A stretch of DNA of 64,000 nt, taken from Superficieibacter electus (lineage in GTDB: Bacteria; Pseudomonadota; Gammaproteobacteria; Enterobacterales; Enterobacteriaceae). Location of the stretch: contig NZ_PQGD01000002.1 in the NCBI RefSeq assembly GCF_002915575.1, positions 62,001 through 126,000 of the forward strand, in the 5' to 3' direction. Position numbers and translations under genes: made by a program. Below, piece by piece: positions 46,584-56,915 of the stretch (within the stretch, counting starts at the first letter, position 1; the number at the start of each line of letters is the position of its first letter). The notes under the pieces were generated by a model, which was given only the letters and a program-made list of their open reading frames with translations, had not been told where the DNA came from and searched no databases.

Positions 46584-47959
46584 AACAGCGCCCCATCGCC
46601 CTGCTGCTGGCCGCCGTGCTCCTCGCCGCCTGTCAGTCCGTTGACGTTAAACCTGCTAAACCGTCGCTGCATATTCCGCCGCAATGGCGGCTGGCCGTAG
46701 GCCCGGCCAGCCCGGTGGAAGGCGTATGGTGGCGTCATTTTCACGACAGCGCCCTCAATCGCTACGTCGACCAGGCGCTGCAATACAATACCGATGTCTT
46801 GATTGCCCGCGAGCGCATTAATGAGTATCAGGCGCGGGTCTATGCCTCACAGGGCGATCTTTTCCCGACTCTTGATGCGGGGTTGAGCGCCACCCGCGCC
46901 CGTTCGCAATCTGCCGCCACCGGCCAGCCCGTCTACAGCACGCTGTATAAAGGCAACCTGACGGCCAGCTACGATGTTGATATTTGGGGTGCCAACCGCA
47001 GTGCTACCGAAGCGGCTGAAGCAGGTCTCGACGCGCAGAAAGCCGCGGCGGCGGCGGCTAACCTGACCGTCGCCTCGTCGGTCGCGGGTGGCTATGTGAC
47101 GCTGTTGTCCCTTGATGAGCAACTGAAAGTCACGCTGGCGACCCTTGAAGCGCGTGAAGCTTCTTTTCGACTGGCACAGCGCCAGTTTGAAACCGGCTAC
47201 AGTTCACGCCTGGAGCTGATGCAGGCAGACTCAGAACTGCGTGCCACGCGGGCGCAGGTACCGCAAATTCGCCATCAAATAGCTGAGCAGGAGAATGCGC
47301 TCAGCCTGCTGCTGGGCGCAAATCCGCAGAGCGTTGTTCGTGGCGGGACGTTTGATCGGCTTACCCCGCTGACTCTCCCCTCGCAGCTGCCGTCCTCGCT
47401 GTTGAACCGGCGTCCGGATATCATTCAGGCCGAGCGCCAGCTTGTTGCCGCCGACGCGACGCTGGCGGCGTCGCGTGCCCAGCTATTGCCGTCTATTAAC
47501 CTGACTGCCACCGGCTCCGTTCAGGATCGTACCCTGCCCGGCCTGCTGGATAATCCGCTCCAGCTCTGGAGCATTGGCGGCAGTATTCTCGCGCCGCTGC
47601 TAAATCGCCAGGCGCTGAATGCGCAGGTCGATGTTTCTATGTCGCAACGTAATCAGGCGCTGTACAGCTATGAAAATACGGTACGTAATGCGTTTAAAGA
47701 GGTGAACGATAGCCTCGATGCAATCCGGCGTTTACAGGAACAACTACAGGAGCTGGAAGAACAGGAGACGGTGGCTCAGGAGACATTGCGCATTGCACAG
47801 AACCGCTATCGCAATGGTTATTCATCTTATCTGGATGAACTGGACGCCCAGCGCACGCTCTTTTCAACCCAGCTTAATGTGGTGCAGGTGAAAAACAGCC
47901 TGTTGCAGGCGCAAATAGATTTATACCGCGCGCTGGGCGGCGGCTGGAATGGTGGATAA
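46580..47959 (+). CDS. Outer membrane efflux lipoprotein (NodT/OMF family)
   Basis: 459 residues. Lipoprotein signal ending LLAAC (Cys about 18). TolC-like repeats with SYDVDIWGANRSATEAAEAG and LNRRPDIIQAERQL typical of NodT-type factors. It forms the outer membrane trimer of the tripartite pump. The ATGA overlap with the adaptor gene shows coupled translation. Confidence 0.92.
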   Translation: MKQRPIALLLAAVLLAACQSVDVKPAKPSLHIPPQWRLAVGPASPVEGVWWRHFHDSALNRYVDQALQYNTDVLIARERINEYQARVYASQGDLFPTLDAGLSATRARSQSAATGQPVYSTLYKGNLTASYDVDIWGANRSATEAAEAGLDAQKAAAAAANLTVASSVAGGYVTLLSLDEQLKVTLATLEAREASFRLAQRQFETGYSSRLELMQADSELRATRAQVPQIRHQIAEQENALSLLLGANPQSVVRGGTFDRLTPLTLPSQLPSSLLNRRPDIIQAERQLVAADATLAASRAQLLPSINLTATGSVQDRTLPGLLDNPLQLWSIGGSILAPLLNRQALNAQVDVSMSQRNQALYSYENTVRNAFKEVNDSLDAIRRLQEQLQELEEQETVAQETLRIAQNRYRNGYSSYLDELDAQRTLFSTQLNVVQVKNSLLQAQIDLYRALGGGWNGG

Positions 47960-48060
47960 GGTAGTGTAATGTAGTCAGGGACAGGGCTGAGGATCACTTT
48001 ATAATCAGTAAGAGTGGCCGCTTCCTGTCCATCTCAATACTCATAGACATCATGTAATAT

Positions 48061-48360
48061 TTATATGAAGACCTTACTTGGTATAAGCATCACCTCTATT
48101 ACGCCAAAAACCAGTACATAAAAATACGCGACAACCACCAGCCACCGCTTCTTACCTTGCTTAAACAGGATTGCAACGAAAACCAAAAATAATATATGCC
48201 ACCATACCTTGCCCATTCCATAAAACAACACCAAGATTACTAATAAAAAAGCACCACCAAACATGTCTAACTCTATTACACGATTCAAAACTATGCCTAC
48301 TAACAAAACCAATAAGTATGTTGCAATGAGTAATGCAGATAACGTTGAAAGGTACTTCAT
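48061..48360 (-). CDS. Hypothetical small membrane protein
   Basis: 99 residues with four predicted membrane segments and little soluble sequence. AT-rich compared with the efflux operon next to it. Preceded by GGAGAATG. No family recognised. It opens the first islet of orphan genes and could be a membrane immunity or accessory protein, which is speculative. Confidence 0.5.
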   Translation of the reverse strand: MKYLSTLSALLIATYLLVLLVGIVLNRVIELDMFGGAFLLVILVLFYGMGKVWWHILFLVFVAILFKQGKKRWLVVVAYFYVLVFGVIEVMLIPSKVFI

Positions 48361-48462
48361 TACATTCTCCAGATTGATGGCGCGTTTAATACTCCTTTAT
48401 ACCCTCTAAAAAAACGAAACCCGCCAGTTGTTTCGTATATCCCAGTTTAAGGAGGTCTCTTT

Positions 48463-48883
48463 TTATTGGCAAAAGAATTTTTTTCCACTGCTTTTGGACT
48501 CAGATACACTGACTTCAATTTCAGACTGTTCAATCACTGATTGCGTGTTATCAACATAAATGACATCAAACCATTGCGCACTTATCTTAATTCTGTTCGG
48601 CTCAATCAATTCGAAATCCCAGCGCGTTGTAAAACTACTGGACAGAAAGTTCATAAAAAAATCGCTTCGCACCGCAATTCAATTGCTTAAAAATATCAAT
48701 AATATCGTTGTAGATATCGCTGATATCTCCTCTTTTACTTAAACACAAAATTAAATCACCAAAAAACAAATGAATATCGGTTTCGTAATCTGAGCATGTG
48801 GAAGAAATAGCCTCCGATACAGAAAGATCCTCATTATCTTTCTGACCTAAAGGCGTTGTTCGAACCATCTCCAGCTTAAACAT
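48463..48883 (-). pseudogene. Frameshifted orphan gene, immunity-like
   Basis: Two overlapping frames: MFKLEMVRTTPLGQ... (48635-48883) and ...NFLSSSFTTRWDFELIEP (48463-48672). Removing one T from the seven-T run at 48655-48661 joins them into a single protein of about 139 residues (GAKRFF-MNFLSSSF). The composition (acidic, AT-rich, soluble) suits small immunity proteins of polymorphic toxin systems, but no family is certain. The frameshift may be real, or a sequencing error in the homopolymer. Confidence 0.6.
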
Positions 48884-48953
48884 TATTTTAACCTTTCGTT
48901 ATGAAATGGCACAGTTGTTAAGGATTGCATGGAGATAGATAAAAATCCCATCG

Positions 48954-49238
48954 CTAATTTTCAGATGTTTTATTATCCATAACCAATAAACAATCCTTTC
49001 TCATAATCTCATTGATAGAATAATACAACCTATCCCGTAATACAAAAGCCCGATCCTCGTTTTGTTTGATTCGCTTAATGAATAACTCCTTTTCTAAATA
49101 AGTATTAATCCTAAATTCCAACGTAGGTGATGATAACCAGCAATGACAAGGAAGTTCTATTTTTTCATTATACTTAATACTGATAACTGTAACCCCTGCT
49201 ATATCAAAAATGGCATTGACGGGAAGAATTATACTCAT
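48954..49238 (-). CDS. Hypothetical small soluble protein
   Basis: 94 residues, soluble, AT-rich, no membrane helix. Starts MSIILPVNAIFDIAG after GGGGCTGC-type sequence; the ribosome site is weak. In the same direction as, and 70 bases before, the frameshifted orphan gene. No family recognised. Confidence 0.5.
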   Translation of the reverse strand: MSIILPVNAIFDIAGVTVISIKYNEKIELPCHCWLSSPTLEFRINTYLEKELFIKRIKQNEDRAFVLRDRLYYSINEIMRKDCLLVMDNKTSEN

Positions 49239-49375
49239 TGCAGCCCCTTATTTGTAATATTCCGACATAGCAATGATCTCATCGCATAATGTTTGAGGTT
49301 TGGTTTTTGGTATTTGGTATTTATTACCGCTCGACTCTGGTTAATCATCCACACCTTACGAGATTACGCTCTCGC

Positions 49376-49453
49376 CTGCCTGAGGCGAAGTTGACCATTG
49401 AAATGGCGCTCAATGCAGAGCTGACCAACCATCTTGGTCATGCGGAGCATAGT
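49376..49453 (+). pseudogene. IS256-type transposase remnant
   Basis: A 26-residue piece, EMALNAELTNHLGHAEHS with flanks, resembles the N-terminal region of IS256-family (Mutator-like) transposases (ALEAELTDHLGYEKH form). Sequence around it does not continue the transposase. It marks past insertion activity in the islet. Confidence 0.6.
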
Positions 49454-49555
49454 GCGAGGTGCAGGAGCTACGGAAGTAAATTTATCAGGTTAAACAGATA
49501 ATTAAAGGAATAAAAGTCGGGATATCCGGCGTATTGAAAGAAGCATAAAAATAAA

Positions 49556-49584
49556 AGCCGGGAAGATTTCATACTGCCCCGGCT
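49556..49584 (-). terminator. Terminator of the 111-residue orphan gene
   Basis: Stem AGCCGGG / CCCGGCT; on the minus strand it is followed by TTTTATTTTTA. Confidence 0.8.
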
Positions 49585-49597
49585 TAGAGAGAAAATA

Positions 49598-49933
49598 TTA
49601 ACTTTCTGGATACCTATCTAAATACCCATCACTTGATGGATACTTTGTAAAAAAGGATATATTATTACCGTCAATTTCAACATCAAATATCCTTGAACCA
49701 TTTTCTTTTAAACCAATATCATGAGAATATAAGTTTAGCTCAACCTCATCCAAAAGAGATATGGCCATATTTTTAATAATCTCGTTGCATTCGTTAATCA
49801 GATATAGTATTTCTTCAGGGAAATTAGCATCAATAATAACCCCTTCATAATAATAATCAATTTTATCAATCTTGTTATATTCTATAAGGGCATATTCTTT
49901 ATTTTCTTTAAATGAAAAAATATAATCTTTCAT
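49598..49933 (-). CDS. Hypothetical acidic protein, immunity-like
   Basis: 111 residues from MKDYIFSFKENKEY; strongly AT-rich, acidic, with many Ile, Asn and Tyr. It has its own terminator and an intact frame, unlike its neighbours, so it is probably expressed. It lies just downstream of the hrpA terminator. Size and composition fit immunity proteins of contact-dependent or type VI toxins; no family named. Confidence 0.55.
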   Translation of the reverse strand: MKDYIFSFKENKEYALIEYNKIDKIDYYYEGVIIDANFPEEILYLINECNEIIKNMAISLLDEVELNLYSHDIGLKENGSRIFDVEIDGNNISFFTKYPSSDGYLDRYPES

Positions 49934-49996
49934 CGTTATTCTCCACATACTTTGAAAGAACCAAAAAGCCTTTCCTTGTTAGCATTAAATAAAGAC

Positions 49997-50022
49997 ACCC
50001 GGCCGCGTTATGCGAACCGGGT
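49997..50022 (-). terminator. hrpA terminator
   Basis: Inverted repeat ACCCGG / CCGGGT with an inner CGC / GCG pair, 28 bases after the hrpA stop. Confidence 0.7.
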
Positions 50023-50049
50023 TTTAAGGAGTATAAATAACTAACAGAC

Positions 50050-53000
50050 TTAAGCGCTAATCTGCTCCATCGCCTGCAATACCCGCTTGTCTGATATCGG
50101 ATACGGCGTACCCAGTTGCTGGGCAAAGTAACTGACGCGTAGCTCCTCGATCATCCAGCGGATTTCTTTCACGTCGTCATCCTCGCGACGAGCGGGCGGC
50201 AGTTTATTGAGCCACTGCTGCCACGCCTGCTGGACCTGTTCAACTTTCAGCATCTGCGCACGGTCACGATGTGGATCGACCGCCAGTTTTTCCAGCCGTT
50301 TTTCAATCGCCTGTAAATAGCGCAGCGTGTCGCCGAGACGTTTAAAGCCGTTGCCGGTGACGAAGCCGCGGTACACCAGGCCGTTCATTTGCGCTTTGAT
50401 ATCTGACAGCCCAAGCGCCATGGTCATATCCACCCGGCCTTTAAGCCGTTTATTGATGGTAAACACAGCGGTCAGGATCTGTTCAACCTGTTTAGCGATC
50501 CCAACCACCGTGTCGTTGAGTTCAGCACGCACCTTTTCATGAAGCTTAGTGAACCCTTCTTGCGTCCATACCGGGCCGCCCGCCTCGTCGATCAGTTTAT
50601 CGACGCCGCAGGAAATACAGTCATCGATCAGATCAAGCACTTTGCCATAAGGATTAAAGTAGAGCCCCAGCTTGGCTTTGTTCGGTAGCTTCTCGTGCAA
50701 ATACTTGATGGGCGACGGGATGTTCAGCAACAACAAACGCCGCAAGCCGCGCCACATCGCCTGCTGCTGTTCCAGTGGGTTATCAAACAGTTTGATCCCC
50801 ACGCTGTCGCGCTCATCAACCAGCGCGGGCCAGGCTTTGACTTTATAGTTGCCGCGCTTCTGCTCGTAGCTTTCTGCGAGGGTGCCAAAACTCCAGATGT
50901 GCAGGCCACTTTGCTCAATACCGTCATCCGCTACCGCCGACAGCGTTTCCTGTACTTTACCTTTCAGGCTTTCTTTCAGCGCCGTGAGATCGCGACCTTC
51001 AAGCAGCTTTTTGTTTTTGTCATCCACCACCCGGAAGGTGATTTTCAAATGATCTGGCACCTGATCCCAATGCCAGTCTTCACGATCAATCGTGTTGCCG
51101 GTCATTCGCCGCAGCTCGCGCTCCAGCGCCTCCAGCAACGGCAGTTCCATCGCACTAATGCGGCCTAAAAATGCTTCGGCATAATTAGGTGCCGGGACAA
51201 AATTGCGCCGCACCGGCTTGGGCAAGGATTTAATTAAGGCGATCACCAGTTCTCTTCGCAGGCCGGGAATTTGCCATTCAAAACCGGCCTCTTCGACCTG
51301 GTTTAATAGCGGCAGCGGGATGTGCACGGTAACGCCATCAGCATCAGCCCCCGGCTCAAACTGGTAGCTCAGGCGCAGCTTGAGGTTCCCCTGGTGCCAG
51401 AAGTTAGGGTAATCCAGCTTGCTGATCGACTCCGCACCTTCTTTGATCAACATACTTTTTTCAAAGTTGAGCAGGTCCGGCGTCTCGCGGCTAACCTTTT
51501 TCCACCAGCTGTCAAAATGACGGGCGGAGATAACATCAACCCCAACCCGCTGGTCATAAAATTCGAACAGCGTTTCGTCATCGACCAGAATGTCGCGACG
51601 ACGCGATTTGTGCTCCAGCTCTTCTACTTCCGCGCGCAGTTTCAGGTTTTCGCGGAAGAAAGCATGGCGCGTCTGCCAGTCGCCTTCCACCAGCGCATGG
51701 CGGATAAATAGCTCGCGACACAGTGCCGGGTCAATCTGGCTATAGTTAACTTTTCGCGCCGCGACGATCGGCAGGCCGTAGACGGTCACTTTCTCGGTGG
51801 CCATGACTGCGCCCTGCGCTCGCTCCCAGTGCGGTTCGCTGTAAGATCGCTTCAGTAAATGTTGCGCAACCGGCTCCACCCATTCGGGATCGATTCGCGC
51901 GGCAATGCGGCCCCACAAACGGCTGGTTTCCACCAGTTCGGCCACCATCGTCCATTTGGGCGGTTTTTTGAACAATCCAGAACCGGGGAAGATAGAGAAG
52001 CGGGCATTGCGCGCGCCAGTAAATTCCTGCTTGTCGGCGTCTTTCATGCCAATATGCGAGAGTAAACCGGTCAACAAAGCGATATGAATCTCCCGATATT
52101 CCGCCGGCTCGCTGTTGACCGGAATGCCCAGCTCTTTGACCACCTGACGCAGTTGGGTATAGATATCCTGCCACTCACGCACGCGTAAATAGTTAAGATA
52201 TTCGGTACGGCACAGGCGGCGAAACGCATTAGAAGACAGTGCCTTCTGCTGTTCGCCGAGGTAATTCCACAGATTCACAAACGCCAGGAAATCAGATTCT
52301 TTGTCGTGGAAACGGCGATGCTTTTCGTCAGAAGCCTGCTGCTTGTCCATTGGGCGCTCACGCGGGTCCTGAATAGACAATGCGGAGGTGATGATCATCG
52401 CTTCCCGCACGCAGCCATGTTTTTGCGCTTCCAGCACCATCCGTGCCAGACGCGGATCGACCGGCAGCTGCGAGAGCTGCCTGCCCATTGGCGTCAGTTT
52501 GTAGGCCGTTTGCTGTGCATCGGTGGTAATCGCCCCGAGTTCTTCCAGCAGGCGAACGCCATCCTGAATGTTGCGCTTGTCCGGCGCTTCGACAAATGGG
52601 AAAGCGGCGATATCGCCTAATCCCAGCGCGGTCATTTGCAGAATAACTGACGCCAGGTTGGTGCGCAGGATCTCCGGGTCGGTAAATTCCGGGCGTGACA
52701 GAAAATCATCTTCTGAATAAAGCCGGATACAGATACCTTCCGACACACGGCCACAGCGACCTTTACGCTGGTTGGCCGAGGCCTGGGAAACCGGCTCAAT
52801 CGGCAAACGCTGGACCTTGGTACGGAAGCTATAGCGGCTGATGCGCGCGGTACCCGGGTCGATGACATATTTAATGCCCGGCACCGTCAGTGAGGTTTCC
52901 GCGACGTTGGTGGCCAGGACAATACGTCTCCCACTATGCGACTGGAAGACGCGGTTCTGCTCGCTGTTCGACAGGCGCGCATACAGCGGCAGCACTTCGG

Positions 53001-53952
53001 TATGACGCAAATTCAGTTTGTTCAGCGCATCCGCCGTATCGCGGATTTCGCGCTCGCCGCTCATAAAAATGAGGATGTCGCCCGCGCTTTCACGTCCCAG
53101 TTCATCGACGGCATCAAAAATAGCCTGAAGCTGGTCGCGTTCAGTATCGTCCGCCTCTTCAACGATCGGACGATAGCGCACCTCGACTGGATAAGTTCGT
53201 CCGGAGACTTCAATGATCGGCGCATTATTAAAGTGGCGGGAAAACCGTTCCGGGTCGATGGTTGCCGATGTGATAATAATTTTCAGATCGGGACGTCGCG
53301 GCAGCAGCTCGCGCAGGTAGCCAAGCAGAAAGTCGATATTCAGACTGCGTTCATGGGCTTCGTCGATAATGATGGTGTCGTACTGCATCAGCAGGCGGTC
53401 CTGCTGGATTTCGGCCAGCAGAATACCGTCGGTCATCAGTTTGACCATGGTGTTTTCGCTGACATGATCGCTAAAACGAACTTTGTAACCCACGCAGCCG
53501 CCTGGCTCAGTTTGCAGCTCTTCGGCAATACGATTGGCAACCGTGCGCGCCGCCAGTCTGCGCGGCTGGGTATGACCAATCAGCCCCTTCACGCCGCGCC
53601 CCAGCTCCATACAAATTTTGGGTAATTGCGTGGTTTTACCGGAGCCGGTTTCCCCGGCGACAATCACCACCTGATTATCGCGCACGGCCTCCAGAATAGC
53701 CTGTTTTTTCTGGCTGACTGGCAGGTTGTCCGGGTAGGTGATCGCCGGACGGGCGGCAAGGCGCAGCGCAACCTTCCGCGCGGCCTGCTGGATTTCGCCA
53801 GCAAGTGTCGCAAGAATACCTTGCTGAGCTTCAGGATTTTTAACTTTCTTCGCGCCGTATAGCCGTTTGGCAAAACGCTGTTTGTCGCGGAGCATCAGCG
53901 CGTCAAGCTGCTGGTGCAGGTCCGCAGGCGTCAATTTCTGTTGTTCTGTCAT
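50050..53952 (-). CDS. hrpA: ATP-dependent RNA helicase HrpA
   Basis: 1300 residues, equal to E. coli HrpA. DEAH-box helicase: Walker [15 protein letters not shown] (about 95-108), DEAH box [14 protein letters not shown] motif, QRKGRCGR motif VI, then the long DUF3418 C-terminal region. It acts on stalled or collided ribosomes and mRNA in E. coli. Start at [15 protein letters not shown]; the open frame has 21 extra residues upstream. Confidence 0.95.
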   Translation of the reverse strand: MTEQQKLTPADLHQQLDALMLRDKQRFAKRLYGAKKVKNPEAQQGILATLAGEIQQAARKVALRLAARPAITYPDNLPVSQKKQAILEAVRDNQVVIVAGETGSGKTTQLPKICMELGRGVKGLIGHTQPRRLAARTVANRIAEELQTEPGGCVGYKVRFSDHVSENTMVKLMTDGILLAEIQQDRLLMQYDTIIIDEAHERSLNIDFLLGYLRELLPRRPDLKIIITSATIDPERFSRHFNNAPIIEVSGRTYPVEVRYRPIVEEADDTERDQLQAIFDAVDELGRESAGDILIFMSGEREIRDTADALNKLNLRHTEVLPLYARLSNSEQNRVFQSHSGRRIVLATNVAETSLTVPGIKYVIDPGTARISRYSFRTKVQRLPIEPVSQASANQRKGRCGRVSEGICIRLYSEDDFLSRPEFTDPEILRTNLASVILQMTALGLGDIAAFPFVEAPDKRNIQDGVRLLEELGAITTDAQQTAYKLTPMGRQLSQLPVDPRLARMVLEAQKHGCVREAMIITSALSIQDPRERPMDKQQASDEKHRRFHDKESDFLAFVNLWNYLGEQQKALSSNAFRRLCRTEYLNYLRVREWQDIYTQLRQVVKELGIPVNSEPAEYREIHIALLTGLLSHIGMKDADKQEFTGARNARFSIFPGSGLFKKPPKWTMVAELVETSRLWGRIAARIDPEWVEPVAQHLLKRSYSEPHWERAQGAVMATEKVTVYGLPIVAARKVNYSQIDPALCRELFIRHALVEGDWQTRHAFFRENLKLRAEVEELEHKSRRRDILVDDETLFEFYDQRVGVDVISARHFDSWWKKVSRETPDLLNFEKSMLIKEGAESISKLDYPNFWHQGNLKLRLSYQFEPGADADGVTVHIPLPLLNQVEEAGFEWQIPGLRRELVIALIKSLPKPVRRNFVPAPNYAEAFLGRISAMELPLLEALERELRRMTGNTIDREDWHWDQVPDHLKITFRVVDDKNKKLLEGRDLTALKESLKGKVQETLSAVADDGIEQSGLHIWSFGTLAESYEQKRGNYKVKAWPALVDERDSVGIKLFDNPLEQQQAMWRGLRRLLLLNIPSPIKYLHEKLPNKAKLGLYFNPYGKVLDLIDDCISCGVDKLIDEAGGPVWTQEGFTKLHEKVRAELNDTVVGIAKQVEQILTAVFTINKRLKGRVDMTMALGLSDIKAQMNGLVYRGFVTGNGFKRLGDTLRYLQAIEKRLEKLAVDPHRDRAQMLKVEQVQQAWQQWLNKLPPARREDDDVKEIRWMIEELRVSYFAQQLGTPYPISDKRVLQAMEQISA

Positions 53953-54140
53953 CGTGTTATGAGGCAATAACATGCCATAGATAAAGGTACTTTTAAGATA
54001 GGTATAGCGTAACACACTGGCGGTTTGACCGCCTTATTCAAAAAAATCGAATATAGAATTCGATATATTGCGCTATCACTGCGGCGCAATTGTGAATAGA
54101 GTGTCAACAAGTAGCGGGCTATCCCCCTTCAAACACATAA

Positions 54141-54758
<618 letters not shown>

Positions 54759-54764
54759 GTGTTT

Positions 54765-54795
54765 ACGTTCCTTCCGCGAAAGGCGGGAGGAACGT
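54765..54795 (+). terminator. Hairpin after azoR
   Basis: Stem ACGTTCCT / AGGAACGT extended by TCCGC / GCGGG, 6 bases past the stop. Few Ts follow. Confidence 0.6.
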
Positions 54796-55135
54796 TACTT
54801 AGCAAATGAAACGCTAAGCCGATTTCTCGCTCAGAAGACCCGCTATCGAATGACCTGGTTCACATTTTAAATCGCTAGCGGGGACTTAAACCATCTCAAT
54901 ATAATCGCAAAGAGTTTGGATGCTTGTCTGACTCCCCAATATAGTTGGTTCGTCTGAAGGTTAAATTGAGCCTTCACAAATCACCAAAACTATGACAAAG
55001 GTTATATTTAGCATCATACGTCCAGGATGTAGTCAAGCTTAGTCCACCCTGCCTTTATTTTGGTAGTTGGCATTCAAATATAGGGGGGAGAAAAACCTCC
55101 ACATTTCCGCTCACATTCCCTGTATAACGGTCCAC
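54796..55135. other. Gene-free AT-rich interval
   Basis: 340 bases between azoR and the first broken orphan gene. No open frame, RNA gene or convincing hairpin seen. It probably contains decayed sequence. Confidence 0.5.
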
Positions 55136-55378
55136 TTAAGCTCTGGATATAATTAAGCCTTCAGAGGGTTTATCGGCTGCAATATAAAGTTCAAAAGTGC
55201 ATATATCGTTTTCGATAAAAGTTCCCAGGGTCAGGTGATTTTTCTGTTCTGGTGTGATTCAGTCTTTTCCTTCCGCAATGCGTTTTCTGAGCGCATTCCT
55301 CGTAGCATCACGAGCCACTAGTTCCAGTTTAGAAACATGAAGGCGTTTCTTTTGGTCTGGCATTCGTATGGTTTCCAT
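55136..55378 (-). pseudogene. Small gene broken by an in-frame stop
   Basis: An 81-codon frame starts METIRMPDQKKRLHVSK after AAGG, meets TGA at codon 40 (after RIAEGKD) and then continues in the same frame as ITPEQKNHLTLGTFIENDIC to a TAA at 55136. Continuity of protein-like sequence on both sides suggests a nonsense mutation in a gene of about 80 residues. No family recognised. Two separate tiny genes are less likely because no start follows the TGA. Confidence 0.5.
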
Positions 55379-55518
55379 CCTTCAAAGCTATCCTGTGGTT
55401 TGAGCTGGCCTATACGGCAGGGTAAGATTCCGAATGCTCACAACCCTCTTGAATACCGTTTTCTGTCACATAGAATGAATAAAAATTTGAAGCCAGCTAC
55501 TAATTAAACGCCAATATA

Positions 55519-55892
55519 CTATGCCATATATACAAAATACGTGTAGCAAATATATACATATACAAGGTTAAAAAATAACTTAAAGGCTTTTGATATATTA
55601 AATTGATTAGATAAATACCATTTCACTGGTTGTTTATTAATATTGGAACTATTATACTTTATGTGAAATGAGGCTAACCGTTTGGTGCCCCCATCTATTA
55701 TTGAAAATATTGAATAATAAATAAAAGCATAAACGCCAAGCATATGTACTATTTTTAATGATAGTATATCTCGAACAGAATGAAATATAATATATATTGA
55801 CAAAAGATACAAAGCGATGCCTAAAAAAATCTAAATATAAGATTGTTGTATACCGGGAAAAACGGTTCTAGCATACGAACAAAGTTATTCAT
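55519..55892 (-). pseudogene. Frameshifted small membrane protein gene
   Basis: ATG at 55892 follows GGAGGATAGT, an excellent ribosome site, and opens MNNFVRMLEPFFPVYNN. The frame stops at a seven-T run (55823-55829); one more T restores the reading through LGIALYLLSIYIIFHSVRD to the stop at 55519, giving about 124 residues with three or four membrane helices. No family recognised. This is the second homopolymer frameshift among the orphan genes. Confidence 0.6.
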
Positions 55893-56009
55893 ACTATCCT
55901 CCAGTAATAACAGTAGATACACCTAATAGCACCATACCCAATGTGTAGGGAAAAAGCATGAACTACGTTTGTGTTAAATCACACTTTTTTCTCTGCTCAA
56001 AAACCATGT

Positions 56010-56115
56010 CTTCACAAGCTTATACATAAGTTAGCGTTACGTCCGTTGTATTACTAACTCGTGTACCAGCGGCACTACGTGATCCTGCCTTAGACCGTTC
56101 CCGCTGTCGTGATTT
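56010..56115. repeat. Duplicated spacer, copy A
   Basis: Begins with the exact 17-mer CTTCACAAGCTTATACA (56010-56026) found again at 56732. Further matching blocks follow in the same order (GCGGCAC, ACGTGATC, TGC). It lies just downstream of the 56151-56588 orphan gene. On the minus strand an open stretch ends RSAAGTRVSNTTDVTLTYV, perhaps the tail of a lost larger gene. Confidence 0.6.
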
Positions 56116-56150
56116 ACTTGCCAATGAAACATCACGACAACGATAAAAAT

Positions 56151-56588
56151 TTATATCTGTTTTATTAAATCCGCATAGAAAGATACAAGTTTAGGCAATT
56201 TTTTATTATCTAATCCATTATACCAGCTATAAAAAAGGTCAGGTTCCTCAGCATAAAAAATACATGCTTCATCCGTACTTGAATCCATGGAGTCAGGGAT
56301 ATAACGCCCCAGGAAAAAATCATCTATTTCTGACAATGGGTAATCATCAAAATAATTAACTTCATCCTGTGTTAAATCCATATCAATGAACGGCAAGCAA
56401 GTGCCGAATTTGATAATACATTTACATTTATCCCCATAAGACAAGATATTTATTCCACTATTTAATAAATTTACTATACTTTCAACTTCAGATAAAATCC
56501 TCTTTTTATTGATCATGATTTCTTTATTAAACTCATATAAGTCTTTAGTATACCCGTAGTCAAAAGCTAATAATTGGCGCGGAATCAA
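56151..56588 (-). CDS. Hypothetical acidic soluble protein, start uncertain
   Basis: 145 residues counting from a TTG; the frame stays open another 22 codons upstream with protein-like sequence (KKEILTKIVLIRYA) but has no ATG or GTG before the preceding stop. So either a rare start is used or the 5' end has been lost. Rich in Asp, Tyr and Ile; no membrane helix. Composition is like toxin-immunity proteins; no family named. Confidence 0.5.
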   Translation of the reverse strand: MIPRQLLAFDYGYTKDLYEFNKEIMINKKRILSEVESIVNLLNSGINILSYGDKCKCIIKFGTCLPFIDMDLTQDEVNYFDDYPLSEIDDFFLGRYIPDSMDSSTDEACIFYAEEPDLFYSWYNGLDNKKLPKLVSFYADLIKQI

Positions 56589-56915
56589 TGCATATCTAAT
56601 TAAAACAATTTTCGTTAGAATCTCTTTCTTGATAATATCACCATGTCATCTCATTAGAAACATTACCACGGCAGTCGGGGCTGTTTGAAAGCGGCTTCCG
56701 TCAGCAACTTTTGGCGGGCCTGCCACCATCACTTCACAAGCTTATACACAAATTCGCGTCACATGCTGCGGCACAGCGTGATCTTGCTCTGGTTGCCCTC
56801 TGACGCCCATTTCAAGATAATATGGATAAATCTTTATTAATTTACTTATTCCCCCCCGCCCCCTAATATAATCAAACATCGGTTAAACTTTTACGTTTAA
56901 AAATACACGAGATAG
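56589..56915. other. Gene-poor interval with GC-richer insert
   Basis: About 327 bases. It contains a GC-richer block (about 56670-56815), including the second spacer copy, between two AT-rich genes. No complete gene seen. The block may be a remnant of the coding sequence that once joined the cassettes. Confidence 0.5.
56732..56815. repeat. Duplicated spacer, copy B
   Basis: Exact 17-mer CTTCACAAGCTTATACA at 56732-56748, followed by diverged, shortened sequence matching copy A at TGCGGCAC, CGTGATC and TGC. It lies downstream of the 56916-57506 orphan gene, as copy A lies downstream of the 56151 gene. Confidence 0.6.

Noticed and set aside
48061-49948. Prophage or integrative element
   Set aside because: No integrase, attachment repeats or structural phage genes; only a transposase scrap and orphan genes.
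52936-53625. 229-residue + strand frame opposite hrpA
   Set aside because: Shadow of the conserved helicase core; no start signal or recognisable domain.
56010-56115. Small gene reading QDHVVPLV... or ...TTDVTLTYV in the spacer
   Set aside because: Two competing frames, no ribosome site, and copy B is not open in the same frame; treated as remnant sequence.
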